Of a DNA stretch of 64,000 nt, positions 16,843 through 26,728 are shown in pieces. The stretch is from an uncultured Acetatifactor sp. GTDB lineage: Bacteria > Bacillota > Clostridia > Lachnospirales > Lachnospiraceae. Below the pieces are notes generated by a model that worked only from the letters and a program-made list of their open reading frames with translations, did no database searches and had not been told where the DNA came from. The stretch spans positions 1-64,000 of the forward strand of contig CALWSL010000005.1 of the NCBI GenBank assembly GCA_944384205.1. The letters run 5' to 3'. Both the position numbers and the translations under genes were made by a program. Position 1 is the first letter of the stretch. Each line of letters opens with the position of its first letter.

Positions 16843-18405
16843 CTACTCAAACGAAATATTGGAAACCGTATCTTCCTCAATGATAAAATTGCCATCCTCC
16901 GCACTCTTTACTTCCTTGCCGAACAGATTGAGGTTGCGGATTACTACATTCTCTACCTTATGTTCCTCGTCATAGCCCTGAATGCGGGAAGCGTTTTCGG
17001 TTCCCTCCAGAAACGTCACATTCTCAATGGTCACATTCTGAATGGTTCCGCGGTCTATGGTAGTGGACCAGTTATTGCTCTGCATAATATTGATATCAAT
17101 CAGATAGGGCATCTCATCGCCGTCTCCGCTGCCGATTTCCTCATGCTCTACCACGATATCTCTGAATACAATGTTGTCAAGCAGCGCATTATCGCCATTA
17201 TGTACGGAAATAACAGGTTTGTGGAAGTTGTTCAATACGGTGATATCCTCAAACACAATATTTGTCATGGAAGCGTCCGCTTTGTTTCCCTTGTTGGTCT
17301 CGTAACCCACTTCCATGGATTGTGCCAGATCCGTCCACAACTGCATATGGCGGAACGTAATATCACTGCTGTTTTTATCATAATTCTTTACCACCAGAGA
17401 ATCATCCCAGGAACGGACAAAGCAGTTCTCAATTCTGTAATTCTGACAGGACTGGATACTGATTCCGTCTCCATTAGGACGGGAGGTGATAATCTTTAAA
17501 CCGTCAATTACACCATCGCTGGAATTGTACGCCTGACATGCCCAGGCATTGGCATTCAGCACCAAAATATCCTTGATGGTTACGTTGGAGCAGTAATCGA
17601 ATTTAAGGGGAATGCTTGCGCTTCTTCCCTGCCAGCCCTCTATATGGGAGCAGTCCAGTATGCCGCGCCCGCAGACCGTGATATCACTCTCGAAATTTGC
17701 ATTCACAATTCCATGCACCACGCTGCCGCCTGCAAGATACAGGGTTTGACCTTTTCGCAGCACAATGGACTCAATATTCCACTCGCCGGGACCGATATAA
17801 ATCACATTCGGGTCATCGGGATCGGGAATGTCCCCGGGATTCTCAATTTCATTCGCAAAAATATGTACCGCGCGCTGGGGCTGTCCGTTAAACTGCAGCG
17901 TATAGGCATCCGGCGTATCAACACGGAAAGTAACCGTATGCGCCTCCGCATCAATAACCGGTTCAATGCCATAGGATACCGGACTTATTTTTACATCCTC
18001 AATATCAATATCCGGCACTGTTACCTGTATCTCCACCGTTCCCTCAAAATCAAAATAAGCAACCGGAGTTCTGGACATGGGCGGATAATAATTGCTCACC
18101 CACTGTCTGGTATGATTGACGTTGGTGTCATAAACATAACAATCCTGCCCGTTTACCTGAATCTGGGTATCCGTACAATGCAGAAGCGTAATCTCTCTTC
18201 CTTTTTCAGAGGCATTCTGCAAATCCTCCTCTGTGGCATCCCGCAGAGATTTCGGACCTTCATACAGCACAACCCGGGACTGCAAAAGGGCTTCTCTGTC
18301 CTCCTTCCCTACAAGCTCCTTCTTCAGGCAGGGAACTGCCAGAACCGCCAATAGGAGAAACAATACTATCAGTAAATATTGCAGTATGACTTTTCCATTC
18401 TTCAT
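16843..18405 (-). CDS. Membrane-anchored right-handed beta-helix glycosidase (clan GH-N, GH28/GH49-like)
   Basis: 520 residues. The N-terminal hydrophobic segment (about 7-27) ends AVPC, which is not a valid lipobox, so it is a probable membrane anchor. A beta-sandwich domain (to ~residue 190) is followed by a right-handed beta-helix. The clan GH-N aspartates are recognisable: one in RPNGDGISI and a pair in SWDDSLVV. The polygalacturonase GHG and RIK motifs are missing (the equivalent region reads EVGYET), so pectinase activity should not be assumed. The sandwich-plus-helix layout also occurs in GH49 dextranases. Its operon with pgmB and the regulon with GH65 enzymes favour an alpha-glucan over a pectin substrate. 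Confidence 0.65.
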   Translation of the reverse strand: MKNGKVILQYLLIVLFLLLAVLAVPCLKKELVGKEDREALLQSRVVLYEGPKSLRDATEEDLQNASEKGREITLLHCTDTQIQVNGQDCYVYDTNVNHTRQWVSNYYPPMSRTPVAYFDFEGTVEIQVTVPDIDIEDVKISPVSYGIEPVIDAEAHTVTFRVDTPDAYTLQFNGQPQRAVHIFANEIENPGDIPDPDDPNVIYIGPGEWNIESIVLRKGQTLYLAGGSVVHGIVNANFESDITVCGRGILDCSHIEGWQGRSASIPLKFDYCSNVTIKDILVLNANAWACQAYNSSDGVIDGLKIITSRPNGDGISIQSCQNYRIENCFVRSWDDSLVVKNYDKNSSDITFRHMQLWTDLAQSMEVGYETNKGNKADASMTNIVFEDITVLNNFHKPVISVHNGDNALLDNIVFRDIVVEHEEIGSGDGDEMPYLIDINIMQSNNWSTTIDRGTIQNVTIENVTFLEGTENASRIQGYDEEHKVENVVIRNLNLFGKEVKSAEDGNFIIEEDTVSNISFE

Positions 18406-18423
18406 CGTTGCTTATCACTCCTT

Positions 18424-20460
18424 CTACTCAATCTTAAACTGACCGATTTCCGACTCCAGCCCCTTCATATTTTCATCCATGACGCCAGCGCCGTCCTTTA
18501 GTACTTCAGCATGAACCAGAAGACTTTCGGCTGTTTCATTTAAAACTGCCACTGACGCCACCGTTTCCTCAATAATCGCAGAAATATTTTCAATTGCCTG
18601 CAAAGTCGCACCCCGTTCCGTATCTGCGCTCTCTGTATTTCCGGCAATATCCCGCATCTGCGCAATCACCTCCTGCATATACTGCTGCATACCCGCAAAG
18701 GCTTCCCGGATTTCCTCTACCGCTTCCGTCTGTAATTCCACAATGGCTCTGGCGCTCCGGGCATCCTCCACACTGTTTTCTGCCTGCCCTTTAATTTCAC
18801 CTACCGTCCTTTGTATCTCTGCAGCCGCCGTTGCAGAGCCTTCCGCCAGCTTTCTGATTTGCTCCGCCACTACCGCGAAGCCTCTTCCGCTTTCTCCTGC
18901 GCGGGCAGCCTCAATAGAAGCATTCAGCGCCAGAAGGTTGGTTTCCTCAGAGATATCATTGATAGTTTCCACAAAGCCTTCAATCTTCCCGAACTCCTCC
19001 TGCAAAAGGACAATGCTTTGCTCCACCTTGTTGGTCTTACTATCCGTCTGCTCTGCCCGTTCTCCCAAGACCTGCATCGTGTCCATTCCTGCCAGAATCT
19101 TATCGTCCGTACTCTGTATCAGCTTTTCAATTTCTTCGATTTTGCCTCTGATAAGCATGATTCTGTCAGACAGAGAATCCGTCTTTTGCAGACATTCCTG
19201 GGCATTTTGGGCCTGCACGTTCATTCCTCTGTGAATTTCCTCAATGGTTCCTGTTATGTTCTGGGAATACTGAGCGATTACATCCGTTGTCTCTGCCACA
19301 GAGTGGGTAATTTCTCCCAATGTTTTCGTGGAATCCGCAGCCTTTTTCACCAGATTTCCGGTGTGGGCTACCATGCGGTTTAAGGCATAGGTCAGTACTG
19401 CAAACTCATCCTTTCCCTTATTTTCCAGCCGTACGGTCAAATTGCCCTTTCCGACCTCAGACATGGAACCAATGATTTTTTTCATTCCTCTTCCCATCTT
19501 CAGAGAAATCAGTATGCCCACAAGAACCGCAAGGATACCTGCCAGCATCACCATAAGTATAGTCACATTGCGGATGCTCTCAGCCTGACTTGTAACGGTA
19601 CTTATCGGGGTCAGGGCACAGACGGAAAAATATCCGTCCTCATGATGACTGTATAAAAACAGATAATCCTCTCCCTGATAATCGACCTCCATAAACCCTT
19701 CCGGCTCTGCTGCATTCAGGCACTCGCGAAACGCGGGAAGCTCTCCGAAGATTGCCGCCTCGTCACTGCCGGCAATACATTCCTCTCCTCCGGCAGTCAC
19801 GATTCCCACAATGCTCCCTTCTCCCAGCTCCAGCTTACTCAGGATATCAAGCACTGTCTGCTTCTTCATATCCACAATCACATATGCGCTCCCGGAGGTT
19901 GCCTGACAGGCATAGGAAAAAAGTGTCTCGTCCGGATTCAGTCTCATTTTTTCATCCACCAGCGGATGGGAATCAATCCATTTCGGCATTTGACCTTCCC
20001 CATAAATTTCTGCCATTTCCGCCTTAAATTCCTTTAAAAAACCGTCCGGTGTAGCGGTACTGGACCCTCGCTTGGTGGTTAAGGTGTCCACGCCCGCCGA
20101 CGTAATGATATGTATATTGTTGATAAAGTTGTTGGATATCATTGCCGCCTGTAAGGTTTCATTGGTTTCTTTCATAAGCTCCGCCCGTCCCTTGGCGTCG
20201 TCCTTATATAAGCCTCTGTAGTATTCCACCAGATTACTGGCAAACGCATACTTAATACCTTCCGATTCCACAAATCCGCAACCCAGCTCAACATATTCCA
20301 CCGTCATTTTCAACGTCTCAAGTGTGGATTCCTCGTACTTGGTACGCAAGCCGCCGGATGCACTGATATAGCCCTGGGCGCCCACTGCCACAATAAATAC
20401 TACCAAAACAAGAAAGCATACTAAAATTTGTTTTCCAATTCCGAACCTTACCTTTTTCAT
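18424..20460 (-). CDS. Methyl-accepting chemotaxis protein with a dCache-type extracellular sensor
   Basis: 678 residues. TM1 is at about 8-30. A ~265-residue extracellular domain follows, with the dCache-like feature [27 protein letters not shown]2 is at about 297-320, then HAMP, then the signalling coiled coil with the tip [18 protein letters not shown] and [15 protein letters not shown]. dCache domains bind small ligands directly. The gene is embedded in a sugar operon, 10 nt after pgmB and 18 nt before the beta-helix glycosidase, so it probably steers the cell towards the sugar the operon consumes. It should be induced with that operon through the LacI operator upstream of pgmB. Confidence 0.9.
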   Translation of the reverse strand: MKKVRFGIGKQILVCFLVLVVFIVAVGAQGYISASGGLRTKYEESTLETLKMTVEYVELGCGFVESEGIKYAFASNLVEYYRGLYKDDAKGRAELMKETNETLQAAMISNNFINNIHIITSAGVDTLTTKRGSSTATPDGFLKEFKAEMAEIYGEGQMPKWIDSHPLVDEKMRLNPDETLFSYACQATSGSAYVIVDMKKQTVLDILSKLELGEGSIVGIVTAGGEECIAGSDEAAIFGELPAFRECLNAAEPEGFMEVDYQGEDYLFLYSHHEDGYFSVCALTPISTVTSQAESIRNVTILMVMLAGILAVLVGILISLKMGRGMKKIIGSMSEVGKGNLTVRLENKGKDEFAVLTYALNRMVAHTGNLVKKAADSTKTLGEITHSVAETTDVIAQYSQNITGTIEEIHRGMNVQAQNAQECLQKTDSLSDRIMLIRGKIEEIEKLIQSTDDKILAGMDTMQVLGERAEQTDSKTNKVEQSIVLLQEEFGKIEGFVETINDISEETNLLALNASIEAARAGESGRGFAVVAEQIRKLAEGSATAAAEIQRTVGEIKGQAENSVEDARSARAIVELQTEAVEEIREAFAGMQQYMQEVIAQMRDIAGNTESADTERGATLQAIENISAIIEETVASVAVLNETAESLLVHAEVLKDGAGVMDENMKGLESEIGQFKIE

Positions 20461-20470
20461 AGTTTTATCC

Positions 20471-21118
20471 TTATCTCAAAATCGAATCCCAGCAAGCAAC
20501 TCCTTTTAAATCTGCCGCTGCATAATCAGCTCCCAATGCTTCATAGAAGGGCCCCACGCCCAACGACTTCATATTGCCTGCGGCTGCCGCCTCAATTCCC
20601 GCTGCGGAATCCTCAACCACCAGACACTCTTCGGGCGGAAGGGAAAGCTTTTTCGCCGCAATCAGAAATACCTCCGGATCCGGCTTTGATTTGGTGGTAT
20701 CCAGTCCGCAGCTCACTTTGTCCAGATAAGGCAAAAGCCCCGTTTTTTCCAAAATGACAGGTGCATTTTTGCTGGCGGAACCCACCGCAAGCAAGAGTCC
20801 CCTTTCTTTCAGCTCCCGAAGTACCTCCTTTACTCCCGCAAGCACAGCAGAATCATCCATATCCTCCAAAAGCTCCAGATAATAATTGTTTTTTCTCTCC
20901 GCCAGTGCAGCCTTCTCCGCTTCCGTATAAATCCTGTCGGATTTCTCCAACACAATTTCCAGCGAAGCCATGCGGCTTACCCCTCGCTGTCTGCGGTTAT
21001 CCTCCCTGGCAAAGCCTGTAATGCCAAGCTCTCTCGCCAGACGTTTCCATGCCTGATAGTGCATTTCATCCGTTGATACCAGTACACCATCCAAATCAAA
21101 AATTATTCCTCTTATCAT
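20471..21118 (-). CDS. pgmB: Beta-phosphoglucomutase
   Basis: 215 residues, HAD superfamily subclass I. The nucleophile/acid motif is [10 protein letters not shown] (D8 and D10), the second motif is VGSAS, the Lys motif is KSKPDPEVF, and the metal site is [12 protein letters not shown]. The [13 protein letters not shown] cap start is characteristic of PgmB. It converts beta-glucose 1-phosphate to glucose 6-phosphate. That substrate is the product of inverting GH65 phosphorylases, two of which lie in the same predicted regulon. It is the first gene of a four-gene operon and is divergent from the LacI gene, with the operator at 21163 between them. Confidence 0.93.
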   Translation of the reverse strand: MIRGIIFDLDGVLVSTDEMHYQAWKRLARELGITGFAREDNRRQRGVSRMASLEIVLEKSDRIYTEAEKAALAERKNNYYLELLEDMDDSAVLAGVKEVLRELKERGLLLAVGSASKNAPVILEKTGLLPYLDKVSCGLDTTKSKPDPEVFLIAAKKLSLPPEECLVVEDSAAGIEAAAAGNMKSLGVGPFYEALGADYAAADLKGVACWDSILR

Positions 21119-21162
21119 GTTCTTGCTCCCTCAAAAAATTCGTGTTACACTTAACTTACAAT

Positions 21163-21180
21163 AGGTTTAAGGTTAAACCT
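21163..21180. promoter_or_regulatory. LacI-type operator AGGTTTAAGGTTAAACCT
   Basis: An 18-bp palindrome, perfect except for the two central bases, midway between divergent pgmB and lacI starts. A TACAAT -10-like hexamer (21157-21162) abuts it on the plus strand. Its core GTTTAA.GTTAAAC is shared with the two sites at 30364 and 30495, which defines a regulon. Confidence 0.85.
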
Positions 21181-21210
21181 CTCTCAAAACCACAGAAAAA
21201 GGAGTTTATC

Positions 21211-22221
21211 ATGGTTACCATACGAGATATTGCGCAAGCCACAGGCGTCAGCGCCACAACCGTATCCAATGTAATTCACGGAAAAGACAACCGCGTCTCC
21301 GCAGAGACCATCCAGAAGATTAATACTGCCATCAAACAACTGGGCTATGTTCCCAATATGTCCGCCCGCTCTCTGGTGTCCAGCTCTTCCAAGGTAATCG
21401 GCTTTGTAAACCACGCAATTTCCCGCCGAACCACCAATTTTATGGAAGATCCTTTCCATTCCGCTATCGTCGGTGAAATTGAAGCCGCTCTGTTTGAAAA
21501 CGGCTATTACCTGATGCTCCGCACCGTTGAGACTGCCGAAGAGCTTGTTACCTTCCTGCAAAACTGGAATGTGGACGGGCTGTTCATTACCGGAATTTTT
21601 AAAGACAAATTCTTTGATTCCGTTGCAGGCTTAAATATTCCCATCGTATTTATTGACAGTTATGTACGCACGCCCCGATTCTGCAATGTGGGACTTGAGG
21701 ATTTCACCGGAAGCTACAACGCCACCCGCCATTTAATCGAAAAAGGACACCGTCATATCGGCTTTGCCTCTCCCAGCATTAAGGACGGCGGCGTTTTGCA
21801 GGAACGTTTCCTGGGCTACAAGGCGGCGCTTGCGGAAGCCTCCATCCCTTTTGACAAAAGCATTGTATTCCAGCAGGGAATGGATATCGCTTCCTGTAAA
21901 ATTGTCAGTGATGAAATTCTGAAGCATCCTGAGCTTACCGGTCTGGTGGTCACTGCTGACCTTATGGCTGCCGGCATTATGACAGGACTGCGGGTAAACG
22001 GTCTGCGCATCCCCGATGATATTTCTGTCGTTGGCTTTGATGATATCAACATCGCCCAGCTTGTCACACCGCCCTTAACCACCATCCGCCAGGATATGAG
22101 CCTGAAAGGCAGGCTTGCCGCTGATTTTATGCTGCAGCGGCTAAGCGGTACGCCTCTTGATACAATGGAGGTTACCCTGCCTACAAAGCTGATAGAGCGG
22201 GACAGCGTCAAAGCGCTGTAA
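21211..22221 (+). CDS. LacI family regulator of the GH65/pgmB alpha-glucoside regulon
   Basis: 336 residues from the ATG at 21211 (GGAG 7 nt upstream; an in-frame ATG at 21049 would add residues lacking any domain). The N-terminal HTH is VTIRDIAQATGVSATTVSNV and the hinge ends MSARSL. The sugar-binding domain has IGFVNHAISRRT, VFIDSYVR and SVVGFDDINIAQLVTPPLT. The effector is presumably an alpha-glucobiose or a phosphorylated product. Its 3' end overlaps the convergent GH65 gene by 14 nt, so the two transcripts must overlap and no space exists for a terminator. Confidence 0.92.
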   Translation: MVTIRDIAQATGVSATTVSNVIHGKDNRVSAETIQKINTAIKQLGYVPNMSARSLVSSSSKVIGFVNHAISRRTTNFMEDPFHSAIVGEIEAALFENGYYLMLRTVETAEELVTFLQNWNVDGLFITGIFKDKFFDSVAGLNIPIVFIDSYVRTPRFCNVGLEDFTGSYNATRHLIEKGHRHIGFASPSIKDGGVLQERFLGYKAALAEASIPFDKSIVFQQGMDIASCKIVSDEILKHPELTGLVVTADLMAAGIMTGLRVNGLRIPDDISVVGFDDINIAQLVTPPLTTIRQDMSLKGRLAADFMLQRLSGTPLDTMEVTLPTKLIERDSVKAL

Positions 22222-24388
22222 CCGTTCCTTTTGTTCCTTCAATTTTCACTTCATATTCCTGACCCCGATAGAAAATCCGAAACTGCATTCCCTGAATCTC
22301 CCGCGGCAGACTGGGTTTACATACCAGTTTGCCGTTTTCCAGCCGGATTCCGCCGAAACCCTCCACAACCGTCATATAAGCCGCGCCCGCTGCCGCGGGA
22401 TGGGTTCCTCCGATATACACCAATCCTGCCCATTCCTTGCCGCCTCCCTTTAAATCCGCCATTGCAGATTTCAGAAAGAAGGGATAGGCTCTGTCGGGTT
22501 CTCCGATTTTGCAGGCAAGCATTGCATACATGCCGGCGCTTAAGGACGAACCGTGCTCCGTTCTCGGCTCATAATACGCCCAGTTGGCGCGAAGCACTTC
22601 CTCGTCATATTCCTGACTGAACAGATTCAGCCAGGTAACTACATCCGCCTGCTTGATAATCTGCGTATGGGAAGCCACACCGTAAGCGCCGCCCCAGTAC
22701 TCCTTCTCATGAAGCAGTCTGCTCCGCACTTCCTCAAGGGTTGCATCCTCCATATCAAAATAGCCGTCGAACTGCTCAATCACATTCCTGTGGGCAGCAT
22801 CCTCCGAGGGCTTTGGCAGGAAAAGCTTTTCTGCACCGTCCTGAAAGCGGCGAAGCAACTCCTCACCGTCATACTCCGCTGGAAGCTTTCCGTCTGCCAT
22901 GGCTTTTTTTACCACCTCCGCCGCCTTTTCCAACGTAAATTTCGCCATGCGGTTGGTATAGCCGTTATTGTTAATTCTCTCATGATATTCATCGGGACCG
23001 ATGACGTCACGAATCTCATAGTAATCCTTTGTCAGACTATGAAGCAGCAGACTGTAATAGAATTTTGCACACTCCACAATGGTCTTTACGCCCTTTGTAT
23101 CCAGCAGACTCTCATCCCCCGTCCATTCCACATAACGCAGAATACCGTATACCACCGCTGCGGAAATATGTACCTGCTTATCCTTGAAATAGGTTCTCTG
23201 GGGGCGTCCCGTAAATACATCCGTCACATTGTAGTCGGTACAGGCATCATAGCCGCCTTCCTGACTTTCCCACGCATAAAAAGCGCCTTCATATCCGTAG
23301 TGAGCTGCTTTCTGTAAGGCTCCCTCCAAGGTATCAATACGGTACTTCATCAGGATTCTCGCCGTAGCAGGGTCTGTCATCAGGAAAAAATCCAGCATGA
23401 ACATTTCCGTATCCCAGAATACCGCACCCTTGTAGGTCTGCCCCGATAAGCCCCTCGCCGGGATAGAAAGGCTTTCCGTATGTCTCGGCGCAATGGAATG
23501 CAGATGATACAGGGAATAATTCACTGCCTGCATGGCATTGCTGTCCCCCTTGATAATGACCTCAGAGTGCTTCCACAGCTCATCCCAGCATTTCTTGTGG
23601 GCGCGCAGAGAGCTGTCGTAACCATTTTCTTTCTTGATACGCACAAGCTCCAGCGCTTCCTTTGCCGGATTATCGCAGTCCTTGCCGGTATAAACACCCA
23701 CCCACTTATCGGTGGTATACTGTTCCCCCGGCTTGGTGATAAAGAAAATACGGTGCAGTATCTTATTGCCCTTCACCACCTGCTTCATTTCCACAGGATA
23801 GGAAGCAAAAACCGTTTCCGCCACTGCAACGGGGATTTTCTGTTCCTGTGTCCGTGCCGTCACTAAAAGCTCTTCCTCCTGCCCTCCCATGGAAACCTCT
23901 TCCAGATGAGGACCGTTCAAATCCCATACGTCACAGTCGATTCCCGTCACCAGCTCCACATCTGCGTGAAAATCTGCCGTAACGCGGAAACGGATACCAA
24001 TCAGATTCACCTTTGCCATACTGGCAAAACGCTCCGTTGTCAGCGTCACATTTCCTCTGGCAGTATGCCATGTGGTATGCCTGCGGAAAATACCGTAGCG
24101 GTAATCCAGCTCTATACCGTGGGAAACAGGCTGCTTCTCCGGCAGCTTATAAATCTCTGCGTCCACTCTCAGATAGGAAAAGCAACCGTTTGGCAGATTA
24201 ATGGGCTCTCTCCAGCCGCCCGCCCGGTCATATATGCCTGCCAGATTAACGGCGGGAAGCTTATCCGCCTCATACTCCTCCAAGGTTCCCCGGATACCCA
24301 TATAGCCGTTGCCTATCAAATACCGGTTTCCCAGGGAGGGGGCATTCTGTTCCTCATATCCTTCTTCTCTGATTGTCCAATTCAGCAA
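22208..24388 (-). CDS. Glycoside hydrolase family 65 phosphorylase (alpha-glucobiose phosphorylase) 1
   Basis: 726 residues from a TTG start at 24388 with GGAGG 8 nt upstream. The N-terminal beta-sandwich is followed by an alpha6/alpha6 barrel with FWDTEMFMLDFF and the catalytic acid in GPDEYHE (E467). GTHPAAAGAAY lies at the phosphate site. GH65 enzymes phosphorolyse maltose, trehalose, kojibiose, nigerose or related alpha-glucosides with inversion, giving beta-glucose 1-phosphate. The exact linkage cannot be told from sequence. It lacks a signal peptide, so it acts on imported sugar. It is last in the importer operon, 18 nt after the second GH65, and overlaps the end of convergent lacI. Confidence 0.88.
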   Translation of the reverse strand: MLNWTIREEGYEEQNAPSLGNRYLIGNGYMGIRGTLEEYEADKLPAVNLAGIYDRAGGWREPINLPNGCFSYLRVDAEIYKLPEKQPVSHGIELDYRYGIFRRHTTWHTARGNVTLTTERFASMAKVNLIGIRFRVTADFHADVELVTGIDCDVWDLNGPHLEEVSMGGQEEELLVTARTQEQKIPVAVAETVFASYPVEMKQVVKGNKILHRIFFITKPGEQYTTDKWVGVYTGKDCDNPAKEALELVRIKKENGYDSSLRAHKKCWDELWKHSEVIIKGDSNAMQAVNYSLYHLHSIAPRHTESLSIPARGLSGQTYKGAVFWDTEMFMLDFFLMTDPATARILMKYRIDTLEGALQKAAHYGYEGAFYAWESQEGGYDACTDYNVTDVFTGRPQRTYFKDKQVHISAAVVYGILRYVEWTGDESLLDTKGVKTIVECAKFYYSLLLHSLTKDYYEIRDVIGPDEYHERINNNGYTNRMAKFTLEKAAEVVKKAMADGKLPAEYDGEELLRRFQDGAEKLFLPKPSEDAAHRNVIEQFDGYFDMEDATLEEVRSRLLHEKEYWGGAYGVASHTQIIKQADVVTWLNLFSQEYDEEVLRANWAYYEPRTEHGSSLSAGMYAMLACKIGEPDRAYPFFLKSAMADLKGGGKEWAGLVYIGGTHPAAAGAAYMTVVEGFGGIRLENGKLVCKPSLPREIQGMQFRIFYRGQEYEVKIEGTKGTVTAL

Positions 24389-24406
24389 ATCTCCAGCCTC
24401 CTTCTC

Positions 24407-26686
24407 CTACGCAGGAATAGCAAACGCCTGCTCCTGTCCGTTGATAGTCACTTCTTTTTTATAAATACAAAGCTTTATTTCACTTCCGCCCATGGTCTTT
24501 AACAGTACCTTGTCCTCCGCTACTTCCACACAGATAACCTCCGTACCGTATACAATGCGGAATTTGTAGCCCTCCCACTGTGCGGGAATACTCGGTGCAA
24601 GAGAAAGAAGCTCTGCATCGGAGCGTAAGCCCCCGAAACCATACACAATATTCATCCATGCCGCCGCAATGGAGGTTGTATGTAAGCCCTCGCCGCTGTT
24701 GCGGTTGTAGTTGTCCAAATCCATTCTTGTGGCGAACTTAAAGAAGTCAAACGCTTCCTCTGGCTTGTTTAACTGTGCCGCCAGAATGGAATGTACGGAA
24801 GGCGACAGCGAGCTTTCATGAATACAGCGCGGCTCATAAAAGTCATAATTCTTCCGGATCACATCCTCCGAAAATGCGGAATTGAATAACAGCAAAAACA
24901 TCAGCACATCGGGCTGCTTAATCATATCATTGCGGTAAATTCTGTCATAGGACCAGTGATGATACAGGGGGAAGTCCGTGGTGGGAATGGCATCCACATC
25001 CACATGGGGAAGGTCAAAATATCCCTCGTGCTGTTCAAACAACTGTCTCTTTTCATCGAAAGGAATGTACATGGCATCCGCTTTTTCCTGCCAGTCCTTC
25101 CCCTCTGCCTCGCTGTAACCCACCTTTTCCGCAACCCGGTCAAAGCTTTCCGGCTTCTCTGCCTTCATGCGCTCCATAACTTCCAGCGTATAACGGAAGG
25201 TAAACCGTCCCATGTAGTTGGTATAACAGTTCTGATTTACCATCATCTGAAACTCATCCGGTCCCATAACGCAATAATAGCCGTAACGGGTATGGTCCGC
25301 ATTATAATCGCCTCTGGTCGCCAGCATACGGCAAATCTCAATCAAAATTTCCAGACCATATTCCTCCGTAAAGGAGGTATCCTTTGTCAGCTTTTCATAA
25401 AGCCAGATTCCGTATGCCACCGCAGTAGACGCCTGCAGCTGTAAGCTGGCGTGCTGCCAGAGGCTGCAGCACTCGCGCCCGCTGATGGTTGCGATAGGAT
25501 AAAATGCACCCTTGCAGTCCAGCGCCTCCGCTCTCTTTCTCGCCTCATCCAGCGTTGCATAGCGGAAATAAAGCAGATTTTTTGCCGCCTGCTTATCGTG
25601 GAACAGGAAGAAGGGCAGACAGTATGCTTCCGTATCCCAGAAAGCATTTCCGTTGTATGCCTCTCCGGTTAATCCCTTTGCCCCGATATTGGTGCCCTGT
25701 ATCGCGCCGTGATAAGTCTGGAACATCTGGAAAATACAGAAGCGGATACCCTGCTGATTCTCCTCGTCGCCAATAATCTCAATATCCGATTTCTCCCAGG
25801 TCTGCTGCCACCATGCGCTGTTTTCCGCAAGCAGTCCGTCAAAGCTCATCTGCTCCAGTCTGCCCTGAGGGTCTTTCACCGTATTCTCTTTCCGCGCCAG
25901 CGGTGTGATATGAATCACATTTTTTTCTAACGTAAGGCTTTCGCCCGCTGCCAGCATGCAGGTATATTCCACTGCCGCCAGCTTTTCTTCTGTTATCGTC
26001 TTTGCAGTTCCTTTCTCCACAAGACTTCCGTCCAGTCTGCAAAAGCTTTCCACTTCCATATTCGTGACCTTGGTGCATCCCCTGATGGAGCAACAGTTTC
26101 CCTCCGCCTTCTGCTCCGTGCAGTTCCAAAGCTCCATTTTGTCGCCGCCGTGGGTCGTATTAAAATCCAATCCCGCGCGGACACAAAGCTCACCCTGATA
26201 ATTCCGGGAAGTAAACTTCAGTCTCTGCGCCGCCTCCTCGTTATGTACCATGGAAATCAGGCGCTCCATTTTTACTTCGATATCGCCTGCCGCCGTTTTC
26301 CAGACAAAGCTCCTTGTCAGAAGTCCGTTTCTCAAATCCAGCACCCGCTCAAAGTCAGCAAAGCGGGAAACTGCCAAATCCAGGCTTTCTTCTCCGGCGC
26401 TCACACGTACATAAAGCCAGTCGAGACTGTTTACCATGAACTCCGTCTCCTGCACAATGCCCTTATAGCCCTGTGAGGCTGCTTTCTGACGCTCATAAAC
26501 ACCATTGAAGTAGCTTCCCAAAAGACGCTCACCGCTAAAACCCTCTTCAAAGTATCCCCTGACGCCCATATATTCATTTCCCAGAGAGAATACCGATTCC
26601 GCTGTCAGTCCGTATTCCGGCTTGAAGCCCTCTTCCACAATCCTCCATGGGTCTGCCTTAAAATAATTATCCGCTACCTTCGCCAT
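24407..26686 (-). CDS. Glycoside hydrolase family 65 phosphorylase 2 (divergent acceptor loop)
   Basis: 759 residues, cytoplasmic. The GH65 layout is the same as in its neighbour, with FWDTEAYCLPFF and the catalytic Glu in GPDEFQMMV (E478). The loop after the acid reads FQMMVNQNCYTN rather than YHERINNNGYTN, and the phosphate-site segment is GLHTTSIAAAW. The two enzymes are therefore not recent duplicates and probably split different linkages or chain lengths. The product would again be beta-glucose 1-phosphate for PgmB. It follows the permease gene after a ~190-nt spacer that holds three hairpins. Confidence 0.87.
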   Translation of the reverse strand: MAKVADNYFKADPWRIVEEGFKPEYGLTAESVFSLGNEYMGVRGYFEEGFSGERLLGSYFNGVYERQKAASQGYKGIVQETEFMVNSLDWLYVRVSAGEESLDLAVSRFADFERVLDLRNGLLTRSFVWKTAAGDIEVKMERLISMVHNEEAAQRLKFTSRNYQGELCVRAGLDFNTTHGGDKMELWNCTEQKAEGNCCSIRGCTKVTNMEVESFCRLDGSLVEKGTAKTITEEKLAAVEYTCMLAAGESLTLEKNVIHITPLARKENTVKDPQGRLEQMSFDGLLAENSAWWQQTWEKSDIEIIGDEENQQGIRFCIFQMFQTYHGAIQGTNIGAKGLTGEAYNGNAFWDTEAYCLPFFLFHDKQAAKNLLYFRYATLDEARKRAEALDCKGAFYPIATISGRECCSLWQHASLQLQASTAVAYGIWLYEKLTKDTSFTEEYGLEILIEICRMLATRGDYNADHTRYGYYCVMGPDEFQMMVNQNCYTNYMGRFTFRYTLEVMERMKAEKPESFDRVAEKVGYSEAEGKDWQEKADAMYIPFDEKRQLFEQHEGYFDLPHVDVDAIPTTDFPLYHHWSYDRIYRNDMIKQPDVLMFLLLFNSAFSEDVIRKNYDFYEPRCIHESSLSPSVHSILAAQLNKPEEAFDFFKFATRMDLDNYNRNSGEGLHTTSIAAAWMNIVYGFGGLRSDAELLSLAPSIPAQWEGYKFRIVYGTEVICVEVAEDKVLLKTMGGSEIKLCIYKKEVTINGQEQAFAIPA

Positions 26687-26728
26687 GATTCTATATACCT
26701 TTCATCGTGAATATACTTATACTTTTTC

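Noticed and set aside
16843-18405. Calling the beta-helix protein a polygalacturonase
   Set aside because: The GHG and RIK motifs are missing and the regulon is alpha-glucoside related.
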